NCBI GenBank assembly: GCA_963995505.1
Contig: OZ023198.1
Location: forward strand, 12,143,141 to 12,207,140
DNA: 64,000 nucleotides
Source of the DNA: Hypericum androsaemum
Lineage: Eukaryota; Streptophyta; Magnoliopsida; Malpighiales; Hypericaceae
Direction: 5' to 3'
The notes under the pieces were generated by a model that was not told the origin of the DNA, searched no databases, and was given only the letters and a program-made list of their open reading frames with translations. The position numbers and the translations under genes are program-made. Positions 22,694 through 32,713 of the stretch are shown here, one piece after another (within the stretch, counting starts at the first letter, position 1; every line of letters starts with the position of its first letter).

Positions 22694-25600
22694 TGTTAGA
22701 CCTGACATGATCGAATTTGCGAATTCGATTCGAATTCATCAAAACTTTGAATTTTGTTGGTTCGTCCTCGAATATAGTACGAATTACGAACCGTTGAATT
22801 TGAATTGAATACAAATTGAATTTGAATTATTTCTTTAATTTTTCTAGTGTTACTGAAAATTTGTGGATTTTATGTAAAAAAAGAGTGCGAGTCTCAAAAT
22901 TAGATGAAAAAAAAGTGTGAGGGGTTTTATATTTATATGATGGAGGAGGAGGGTTTGATTGGTTAGTTCGGGAGGGATGCAGATTGATGGTGGATGATTT
23001 GATCTGTTGCAATTTTGGGGGAAAATATCGATCGTTATTATAACATGAGAATAGTTCGATATCACAAAAAAAGAAGAAGAGAATAGTTCGACTTTGAGTA
23101 TATACATGGCGTGTTTCTGGTGGATAAGTTTTCAAATTTCAATTCTTCATTCCCCTTTGACATCCATACTTATTTATATATCTTTAGTTTTTTTACATAA
23201 TGTAGACAAATTCAACTCGAATAGAATTTGTCGGTTCAACGAATTATATAAATTTTGAACCGTATCAGATTCAACATGTTGACGAATCTGATAACATCAT
23301 TTTAGCTCACGAAGCCTTCCATTGCCTGAATTTATCTAATCGTAAGCTTTCGAATTCTATGGCTTTTAAATTGGACTTGAAAAAGGCGTATGATTTGGTT
23401 AATTGGTCCTTTTTGGAGGCTGTTATGGTTAGGCTAGGTTTCCCTCCGAAGTGGATTGCTTGCGTTATGTCTTGTATTTCCTCTGTTTCTTACAGTGTGT
23501 TATACAATGGTCAGCCTTTACCTTGGTTCCCAGCTTCTCGAGGTATCAGGCAAGGGGATCCCCTTTCCCCTTTCTTGTTCCTTTTTATTTCTGACTCCTT
23601 TGCTCATCTTGTGGAACAGGCTAAGCGTCGAGGCGATATTCATGGTTTTTCCCTGAATAGGAACTGTCCTCCTCTTACACATATCTTATTTGCAGATGAC
23701 ACACTGCTTTTTGGCAAAGCTTGTGAGCACGAAGCTAGGAGTTTCAAAAATCTGCTGGTTTTATTTTCAAACATTTCTGGACAGGCCATCAACTTCCGAA
23801 AGTCTTGTATATTGTTTTCTAAAGGGGAGCCGGCTGCGAATCGAAAACTCATCTCTGATATCTTAGAGATGGTGGAGATGCTTCCCGAAGATAAATATCT
23901 GGGAATTCCTGCCGTTTGGGATAGATCTAAGAAGGAGGCCTTGAGCTCCATCTATGAAAGAATGCTCTCGAAGACCCAAGGCTGGAAACAGAAGCTTATT
24001 TCCATGTCAGGTAGAGAGGTCCTCATTAAGTCAGTTTTGTCATCCATACCCTGTTATCTTATGCAGGTCCTACTCTTCCCGGTGACCTTCTGCTCTAAAT
24101 TGAATGGTTTGGTGGCGCGCTTCTGGTGGTCGGGAGATGTGGATAAACGAAAGGTCCATTGGCTCAGTTGGGATAAGTTAACTTGTTCCAAATCACAAGG
24201 TGGCCTCGGTTTTAAGGACTTGCATCTTTTCAACTTGGCTTTGCTGGCCAAGCAGGTGTGGCGGCTACTTGGCAACCATGAATCGTTATGTTTCCGAGTT
24301 TTGAAGGGCTTATACTTTTCCGATTCTGATATGTTGTCCGCTGTTAAAGGGTCTAAGCCTTCGTGGATTTGGTCCAGCCTATATGCAGGAAAAGAGGCCC
24401 TCAAGGAGGGCCTTTTTTTTCGTATTGGCAATGGGCTTTCGGTGGATATTTGGCGTGACCCTTGGGTCCCTTCCTTACCTTACTCTAGGATTGCCACGCG
24501 TATTATTGCTCCATCCTCTCCCGCTACTGTTTCTGACCTCATTTCTCTATCCACAGGCACCTGGAACATCGATCTTATCCATCACTTTTTTTCTCCCTCT
24601 GAACAGGAGGCGATTCGTAATATAGTGCTGCGACATTTGCAGGCACCTGATCGTCTTCTGTGGAAACATAGTAATGATGGTTTGTACTCTGTCAAGAGGG
24701 GTTATATGTCTTTTAAGGCTGGCCGGGTTGGTTCTCTGAATGTACAGGCCGTAGATTCTAATGGCTGCCCTTTTGATCCCGGGATTTGGAGACAGATTTG
24801 GAAGCTCCGAGTCCCTCCTAAAGTGCAAAACTTCGTCTGGCGACTCCTTTGAAATGCCCTTCCTTTAGCTGATATTTTATTCAAGAGACATATTGCTAAT
24901 TCTCCGCTTTGCCAGTTGTGTTGTCTTGAGGAGGAATCGGTTATTCACATGCTTTTTTCCTGTTCCCATGCTAAAGCTACGTGGTTGTTAAGTCCTTTTG
25001 GGTTTAGATTTATTGATTCGACTTATCCAACCTTTGATGCATGGCTCACTTCTATCCTGGACTTGTCACAGTCTCCCGAGGATCAGGAGTTAAAATCTTT
25101 TGCGATTTTTCTTTGTTGGTGCATCTGGTTGGCTAGAAATAATTTTTTGTTTGACGGTGTGTCCATTGACCCTATGGCTACCTTGCACCATGCTTCTTAT
25201 CTGTCTGCAGAATTTTTGCAGGTGTCAGGCTTGTTCTTGCAGCTGAAAAGTAGGGATGCTGCCCCTCAAACTTCATGGAGTGCTCCAGGAGTTGGAGCTG
25301 TGAAGTTCAACTGTGACGCCTCTTGGTCGAATGCCTCGGATTCGGCAGGGTTGGCTGCGGTTGCTAGGAATCACCTTGGCCTCGTGGTAGAGGGTCAGAC
25401 AGACTTGAGGGTAGCTTTATCGGCCTTGGAAGCGGAGCTTCTAGCTGTTGAGCTCGCCCTCAATTTGATCAAAGTAAAATTTCAAGGCGTTCAAACTCTC
25501 GTGGAGACAGATTGTCTTTTGGCGTACAATTTTGTAAATGACCACTCCTCTTTTGTTTATTGGCAAGTTGAATTGCTTGTTTTTAGACTTAGGTTGCTTC

Positions 25601-25833
25601 TTGGTGATTTGCCAAATTGTAGGCTAATTTTTACCCCCCGTGAGCTTAACCAGGTGGCGGACTGGTTAAGTAAAAAGTGTAGGCTCGGGTTTCTTCCTGG
25701 GGACTGGAAGATTGTACCCCCAGGAGAGCTCGATGTTCTCTTGTACTCAGACTTTCCTACTTGATGTTTAATATATTTGATCGTGGTCTCTCAAAACATG
25801 TTGACGAATCGAATTACGAATCAGATTCTAACA
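22694..25833. mobile_element. Possible host TIR/LTR-like element interrupted by the LINE
   Basis: TGTTAGA at 22694 and TCTAACA ending at 25833 bracket about 620 bp (LINE excluded) rich in GAATTCGATTCG-type words that recur inverted near the right end (CGAATCGAATTACGAATCAG). This looks like a non-autonomous element that received the LINE. The paralogous flank near 7.8-8.3 kb appears not to contain it. No TSD is visible, so it stays tentative. Confidence 0.35.
23289..25794 (+). mobile_element. 5'-truncated L1-type LINE with 16-bp TSD
   Basis: Flanked by AACATGTTGACGAATC at 23273-23288 and 25795-25810, an exact 16-bp duplication. The insert starts inside the reverse transcriptase: from 23290 the frame reads DNIILAHEAFHCLN, then KLDLKKAYDLVNW, RQGDPLSPFLF and LFADDTLLFGKA (catalytic FADD), followed by the RT thumb (FWWSGDVDKRKVHWLSW), zf-RVT (CQLCCLEEESVIHMLFSC) and RNase H (CDASWS, ETDCLLAYNFV, RELNQVADWLSKK). 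The whole frame to 25764 is open except for one TGA (24850-24852) where TGG is expected (WRLLWNALPLADIL-type). The endonuclease and ORF1 are missing through 5' truncation, so it cannot move by itself. The single nonsense change and perfect TSD indicate a recent insertion. No long poly(A) tail is seen. Confidence 0.96.
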
Positions 25834-27523
25834 ATAATCATGGCCTCCAAAAAGAGCAAGATGTTCTAATTGTGCAGCTCCAACGTGGCGTCTGACCAGA
25901 AAATCATTCCCGGACTTGATGCAATAAAACCTAAATGTGTGTGACATAAAGCCCATGTTATGGGCTCCTCGAGCCCAGGTGAATGACCGAAGATGTGGGC
26001 CAGTGAAGTTAGTTCTCATCTCCGATCCACTGTTAAAGAGAAGGCTTCCTAAAGGGGATGTACCAATGGAATGAGGGTGGAGGTGGCAAAATGACCCAGC
26101 ACACAAAATGGTGGCATTGGGCATAGAGGGGAAATATTGAAATTGGTCTTTTTGGAAAATTTGGGGTTGAGTTCGGACATGAGCGACGGTGCTAGAAAAA
26201 ATTTAGTTAGACTGGGAAATATTATTTAAAAACATTGTTGAAAAATTGGTACATTTTTTCCGGTAATTACCACTTGTATCCGGACATCAGCTCAATAGAC
26301 TAATTTAAGTTTGAGAATGATAGAATCCTTGAAAAGATGTAAAATTCTTCCAAGAAATATTACCAAAAAAATTACCTATATTACTCATTAGCTAACCTTT
26401 GTCATGCTTTGTTTTTACAAAGTAATAACCTTGATTACGTGCTGCAAAAGTAATTTTCTAATATACTTTGAAAGGCATTTTCAAAACTTTTACCTATTTC
26501 TTTCCTCTACAGTAAGTTCCAGCTTGATGCTTGGAAGGCAACAGGCTGGTAAAAATGGCGGGATTCCAAGGAATCCAGTTCCACGCAAACATGGGTGTGT
26601 AGTTGTCTCCTAATTCCAATGAGCGAAGCACAGACTGATTTGTCCTTAATGATTTGTCCTTAAAAACGATCAAGTAATTATTATTATTAGTATTTGCAGT
26701 CAACCAGAAGGAATAGACGCAAACTTGTTGCTTTCGATGCAATTCCAAGAATTAAAAATTCGTTCCCACGAGTGCAAAGTTTTTGTATCCACCTCAATGC
26801 CACTTGGAGATCGCAAATTTAGTGATATGCCCTTATTTATAGGCATCGGTAATGCTTCAAATACCGAAATTTTTAACCATCATCATACTTACGTATAATT
26901 TGGTATGTTTTGATAGTCGAAAGTTTATCGAATAACAATTTTATGATGGACTATGTAAAGTGTACCTATTTTTTACATTTTATTAAAAGATTAATGATCC
27001 AAATATTATCCGAAAACAACCATAAAATTGCTCCCTCAAATACACTTGGAAAAGAGAAAAAAATTTAACTTTTTTAAATCTAATTCTCCTCTCTTTGTTG
27101 TCAAAGTGGCTAATCACTTAGATCGTAAAAGATTGTTCCTATCTTTATTTAAAAAATTGAGTTAAAATTCTAGAAATGCAACTGCATTAATATTCTATAC
27201 AAAATTTTATTGCTTTTTGTGATCCTATTCGTATCTTTATTGTTCCTATCAGTATGTGTAATACTTGGTTCCTGCAAAAAAAAAAAAACATTGTTAAAAG
27301 CCAATTCATATATTCTTCCACCAGATATACTGGTGTACGTTGAATAATTGAGCAATAATTTATGCTCTTGGAAAATTGTTGGATTTGAATGACAATCAAA
27401 GTAAAGGAAGCAAAGAAAGAATAAAAATTTTGCCTCGACTTAGATCTTAATCAAGTACACCATCATCCGCGTAAATAACAATTGTGTTGTATTAGATTAT
27501 TCCAAAATCTGCGTATTACATGA
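25834..27523. repeat. Second copy of the NB-LRR 3' flank, then AT-rich spacer
   Basis: 25834 to about 26640 matches 8.1-9.3 kb in order: GGGCTCCTCGAGCCCA, ATCCACTG, GAATGAGGGTGG, GACCCAGCACAC, and the block GGAAGGCAACAGGCTGGTAA with TTCCAAGGAATCCA. From about 26640 to 27523 the DNA is AT-rich and no feature was recognised. The last five bases CATGA (27519-27523) are the left TSD of the Copia element. Confidence 0.65.
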
Positions 27524-30050
27524 TGTTAGAGATGTCGATAAATTAAAGAGGAAACGATTTGTGGGCTTGTTTCCTATTCTATTCGGACAAGCTTTTGGAC
27601 TCCTAATTTGACCTAGATAGCTTACTTGATGTACAAGGGTTTGCCTCTACATAAAGGCATGTTACCCTAAGGTTTTGTATGGCTTTGTGGCTCGGAAACT
27701 CATCAATAAAAGTTCTCCTTTCTCTCCGTGGACGTAGGCATTAGGCCGAACCACGTAAACTCTTGTGTCAGTGTTCTTTGTGCGATCTTGTTCTCTAGTT
27801 GCTGAATTCATAACAATTGGTATCAAGAGCTTGGGTTGGAGGATGAGGGACGGCGCGAAGTTTGCTCTTGTGAAGTTCGCTCTTGTGAAGTTCGATGGTT
27901 CTTCGAATTTTGGGTTATGGCAAAGGCGTGTCAAGGATCTCCTCGTGCAACAAGGGATGATCATCGCGCTCTCGGAGAAGAAGCCCGAGAAGATGGAGGA
28001 GCAAGAGTGGAAGGAGATGGGGGCCAAGGCGGTGGCGATAATTCGCTTATGCTTGGCGGATGATGTGATGTATCACGTCATGGATGAGGAGTCACCAGCT
28101 GAGGTATGGAAGAAATTGGAGGCAATGTATATGTCTAAGTCTTTGTCGAACAAGCTTTATCTTAAGCAAAGATTGTACGGGCTCAAGATGAAGGAGGGCT
28201 CGGATTTGAACTAACACATTAATAGTTTCAGTCAACTTGTGAGCGACTTGAGAAAGGTTGATGTGAAGTTCGAGGAAGAAGACAAGGCATTGTTGCTGCT
28301 GAATTCTTTACCTGACTCTTACGAAAATTTGGCTACAACTCTAACTTGGGGGAAGGAGTCCCTGGTGTTGGAAGATATCACAAGTGCTCTGCTAGGGTTT
28401 CATCAAAGAAGGAAAATTGGCGATGAACAAACAGAAGGGCTAGTTGTGAGGGGTAGCCATGGTGATCGTAGTGGGGCAAAAGACAGGAAGGGATCCAAGT
28501 CGTGGTCAAGGAAGTTCAAGGGAAATTGCTTCGAGTGAGGAGAAAAAGGGCACGTGAAGAAGGATTGTCCAAAAAGAACTCGGGATCGCGAGGAAAAAGG
28601 ATCAGGTTTTGTGAATGTGGCCTCACATTCGGACGGGTCAGATGGTGATCTTCTTTATATTTTGTCAAGTCCAAAGCATTCTGATTCCTAGATTTTGGAT
28701 AGCGCTTGCTCTTTCCACATGACGCCCAAGAGAGGGTGGTTCGACACCTACAAGTTCGTTGATTCAGGTATGGTGACTATGGGTGATGGTTCTACTTGCA
28801 CAATTGCTGGCATAGGTGATATCCAAATCAAGATGTGGGATGGTGTTGAGAGAAAATTGTGTGGGGTTAGGCATGTTCTGAAGTTGGAGAGGGATTTGAT
28901 CTCGTCAGGAGCATTGGATTATAGTGGGTACAACTATAATGTTGTAGGCGGGCTAATGGAGGTGGAGAAGGATGCTGTGGTGGTGATGAAGTATGAAAGG
29001 AATGCTAGGAACACCTATAGGTTAGTGAAAAATACGGTTGTAGGTGGAGTCACATCGTTGAGTTCCGATAGAGGGGAGAAAAGCTCTTGTGTGATGGAGC
29101 GAAAGCTTGACATGAATGGTTTGAGTGGAGTTGGGATTCGCGGAGACAAAGTTAGCAAGTTCCCGCTATGGTTGTCTAAAGAGACGTGCACGTCAAAGGC
29201 GTTGGGTAGGTTTTGCATGGGGAATGCGAAGCCGTTGGTAGCACCACGGACGAATCGGGTATCTCACTCAAGGCCGAACGGTGGAGTTCGTGGCATGTCG
29301 AGGGTTCTACTTGGTAGAACAAAAGGTTGCCCTTTGTATGCTACGGCATGTAGCATTGGTATGAGGCAAGAAGGTCTAGCGGAGAAGCAGTTCGAGGTTG
29401 TGGAGCATATGACTGACCGAAAAATAGAGGACGCGTCTATTGGTCGCAAGGTTACTTCAGCAAGTGGACTTGCTAGTTGGGGTTCAATGGAGATTGGAGG
29501 GAATAGGCCAAGCAAGCTCGGAAGCTCGAGCTTGAGGGCTGACTCCATGTGATTGAACGAAAAAAGGTGGTGAGAAAGTTGAGATGGTATTATTGATGGC
29601 GATGTATCTATGGTCAAGGTGGAGCAGGTAGAGTCGGTTTGGTTTCTCAGGTTCTCATAGTTCTTCATGTGGCGGTATTTCATCAAGATGGAGTTTGTTG
29701 AAGTTCGGATGGAGCTTCATGGTTCGTCCACAGAATGGTTTCTCGCCAAGATGGAGATTGTTAGAGATGTCGAGAAATTAAAGAGGAAACGATTTGTGGG
29801 CTTGTTTCCTATTCTATTCGAACTAGCTTTTGGACTCCTAATTTGACCTAGATAGCTTACTTGATGTACAAGAGTTTGCCTCTATATAAAAGCATGTTAC
29901 CCTAAGGTTTTGTATGGCTTTGTGGCTCAGAAACTCATCAATAAAAGTTCTCCTTTCTCACCGTAAACGTAGGCATTAGGCCGAACCACGTAAACTCTTG
30001 TGTCAGTGTTCTTTGTGCCATTTTGTTCTCTAGTTGCTGAATTCATAACA
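27524..30050 (+). mobile_element. Complete gag-protease-only Copia retrotransposon, copy 1
   Basis: Two 292-bp LTRs (27524-27815 and 29759-30050), each TGTTAGAG...ATAACA, flank the interior, and CATGA is duplicated at 27519-27523 and 30051-30055. TGGTATCAAGAGC right after the 5' LTR is a tRNA-Met-type primer-binding site; CCAAGATGGAGAT before the 3' LTR is the polypurine tract. Each LTR carries AATAAAAG. The interior encodes gag, zinc knuckle, protease and the start of the pre-integrase region only; integrase, RT and RNase H are absent with no visible scar. About a dozen differences separate the LTRs by eye, so this copy is older than the one at 57573-60080. Confidence 0.96.
27843..29552 (+). 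pseudogene. Copia gag-protease polyprotein, three nonsense codons
   Basis: A single reading frame of 569 sense or broken codons runs from ATG 27843 to TGA 29550. It begins MRDGAKFALVKF with a 15-bp internal duplication (FALVK repeated), then GSSNFGLWQRRVKDLL (gag), KGHVKKDCPKRT (the CCHC knuckle, first half broken) and LDSACSFHMTPKRGW (aspartic protease active site as DSA). Premature stops lie at 28212 (TAA; CAA in the other copy), 28536 (TGA; TGC in the other copy) and 28689 (TAG; TGG in the other copy). There are no frameshifts. The C-terminal 180 residues match no domain I know. The product cannot be made whole, but the frame is well kept. Confidence 0.88.
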
Positions 30051-30055
30051 CATGA

Positions 30056-30729
30056 CTAGAACATGTGATTCCATGAGACAGATCATAGATTCACCAGAAA
30101 CCAGATTACCTTAAAATATTATTGCTTGAACGATGATGCAGGTAGAAAGTCGAAAATGACCTTATAAGTTCATAAATTTCGGCAAGAGGCTCGTCGAGGC
30201 AGCTGCTTTTGTTCTTCCTTTTTTAACATCTTCCTTGTATCCGATACAAAAAGGTACAGGTTCCTATAATTCAAATAGCCTGGTATAGATTTTTTTGGTT
30301 TTACAATCTCGAATATCTACTAATTTAACTAATCTATTTCTTTTATAGTGAGATATTTAAAATGTGACAAAAAAATTAATAAACATTTAATAATATTTCA
30401 TTTTCAAGAACTTTAACTCAAGACGCCTATGTCAAACTAGAAAAATTCATCCACGATCTACTCGTATCACCCTGCAAAAACACTAGGCTCGAGCTGGAGT
30501 TGCTTGCGATCAAAAGATCAATGCATGAAAGCAAGCCTGCTTTTAACTATAATGAACGTAGACAAAGTGGTCTAGGACAATCAACAAACACTTAAATAAA
30601 CATTATTCTAGTTTAATCATTGATAATACGTTAAATTTTTTTTTGCCACATTTGCTTCCTTTACATTGGCCACCTCCAATAGCTCTCATCCCCATCTTCC
30701 ACATTCCCATACTAAACTCATAGTTCTTC
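30056..30729. other. AT-rich spacer
   Basis: No gene or transposon ends recognised between the Copia TSD and the PB1-family pseudogene. Confidence 0.35.
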
Positions 30730-31184
30730 ATCTCAAGAATGGATCCACCTTCCCCCGTCTCGGCCATCATCCACCTCGCCTACCCACCGGACTTTGTCGA
30801 CTCCATCTCTTCGCCGCAGTCTATAAGGAAATCCAGCAGCAGCAGCAGCCCATCTACCTTTCCAGGGCTGCAGCTACCTCGGCCAAGGCCGATCAGGTGC
30901 CTCAAACTATGTATGCAACTGCAATAACATCGGCTCCTTCGCTGATCCAGGTCCCGTCGAGCCAATTCCAGAACCAATACGCGGGATATTCGCAAGTTCA
31001 GAATCCGAATCAACCGATAGCCGCGGCCGCTGCTGCTGCTAACAATTATGCTTATGATTACAACTCCAATGTGGCACATGATCATCAAGTTTACTACACT
31101 CCTCTGCCTCCCCGATACCAGACCATGGCCCCGGCCGCTGATTCGTCGAATCAGCAGCAACCACCGAGCAACATCTCGGCGTAA
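30730..31184 (+). pseudogene. PB1-domain protein pseudogene: head and tail, PB1 core deleted
   Basis: At 30739 an ATG opens MDPPSPVSAIIHLAYPPDFV then DSISSPQS, which resembles the N-terminus of the plant PB1 (octicosapeptide) family (MDPPPP...HL.YPDSVDSSPRS from memory of the family). Without the PB1 domain the sequence then passes, in another frame, to a tail typical of the same family: KEIQQQQQPIYLSR, TMYATAITSAPSLIQVPSS, QNQYAGYSQVQNPNQ, HDHQVYYTPLPPRYQTMAPA, ending at TAA 31182-31184. The tail frame is open from 30666 but lacks a sensible start. The gene is thus reduced to both ends by an internal deletion of roughly 1 kb or more. Family assignment rests on recognition of the two ends only. 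Confidence 0.5.
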
Positions 31185-31755
31185 CTGATTGGACTGGTCA
31201 AAACCAACTAACAGAAACTTGTCTTTGTCGGTGGAAGTTCAGAGTCGCCTCCCTCTTTGGTTATTGATGCTCCATTGCCCTAGAATATCCATTTCGTTTC
31301 CAAATAAGATCATAGGGATAAGAAAGCGGAAGAATTATTGCATCATATTTGTACCATATAACGGAATTATCAAACTAAATCTAAAATCTGTCATCAATAT
31401 TTCATTTCTTTTTTCAGAATCTGTCGCTAGACTTTGTTTTGTCATGCCGATTTTTTCACAATACTGTCGAGCATTTGTAAAATACAAGTCATGATTTTTT
31501 GTTGTTGTCTATTTCCTCTTATACCGAGGTCCGAGTACTGTCATGTTTAATTTAGGATGGTTCCGAAGAGCGGCGTAGCAAACTATAATATCATAAAGTT
31601 TTATGAACATCATTTCAGTCATTTGTAGTTACAGAAATTCAGATAGTTGGAAGGAAATAGTTCTACATTGTATTTGTTCTTTTTTTATTGTATTTGGATT
31701 GGATATGAAAATTATAATATGATATTAGAACATATTGGTCTCGTAATCTACTCCT
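31185..31755. other. Non-coding spacer
   Basis: No gene recognised. The ORF at 31189-31494 is AT-rich and unconvincing. Confidence 0.35.
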
Positions 31756-31770
31756 ATGTAGAAACTAGAT

Positions 31771-32145
31771 TTTTTTTTGGTATAAACGAAGGGGCAAAGT
31801 GCCCCCTAACCTTTATTCATTATTGAACGGGTACATCGAGTGAGACTAACCCCCTTCAAATCATATACGTATATACATGAATTCAAAGGTGCATTAAATA
31901 CAATATGGTCAATACCTATCGTCAATGCTTTCTTCGAGAGGATGTCTGCTACACGATTGTCTTTGTGCCATGTGTGTTGTACATCGATCTCATCTTCTCC
32001 CAATCCCAAGCAAACAAAGCATGAGCTCTATGAATAAGGGTCGCCATGGGATAATCTCCAGCAACGTCATGTCCAACACAAAAGATGATTAACGATGAGT
32101 CGACCTCCACCTACTCATGACCAAGGATAAGAGTCCACAACTTCG
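31771..32145 (-). mobile_element. LINE 3' fragment (RNase H end) with 15-bp TSD
   Basis: On the minus strand the fragment carries the RNase H C-terminus (VEVDSSLIIFCVG, then DVQHTWHKDNRVADILSKKA) and ends in a poly(A) tract (T-run at 31771). ATGTAGAAACTAGAT (31756-31770) and ATGTAGCAACTAGAT (32146-32160) agree in 14 of 15 positions and are the target-site duplication. It is only 375 bp, a severely 5'-truncated insertion and distinct in sequence from the LINEs at 23.3 and 44 kb. Confidence 0.85.
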
Positions 32146-32160
32146 ATGTAGCAACTAGAT

Positions 32161-32713
32161 TGCAATAAAAAACTAAGAGTGAAAATGTCAAAAATTGTAT
32201 AAATATCAGTCCAATTAATTTTGTATGGAGATTTTAACATAATCTAAATAAACCATAAAATTATGAGATGCCAAATTGATTTCCTAGTTCGCAAGGACTA
32301 AAATGAAAAAATAGCAAACCACCAATGCGCTACAATTAAAAATTCCTATAACTTACAAAGCTTGGAATCGATGAGCACCAGCAACTTAAAACGGGGAAGA
32401 AAAAGAAATTCCTGGATTTGGATCGTCCTTTCGCTGCAAATACTTAAATAACTAATTATAAACTAGCAACAGTCGGTTACAGCCACGTCGCAATATATTT
32501 TTGTTGTCCAATTACTGACCAATAAATTTAAGCTCGATCTGAATATTTAATTACACGAGAGATATTTCCAACGTCCTTACGTGTAATTCATAAATTGTTG
32601 GTCGAAAAAATTCGAGATATTTTAACGCACCAGAAAAAAATATTGAAATAAGAATATATTATATATTTATTGTCGAACTGAAAGAGGAAAGGAAGACCAA
32701 AACAGAATTCGAG
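32161..32713. promoter_or_regulatory. Upstream region of the alpha/beta hydrolase gene
   Basis: No coding sequence. A TATATTTATT-like TATA element lies near 32660, about 50 bp before the ATG at 32714. The leader is short and purine-rich. The assignment is by position only. Confidence 0.35.
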
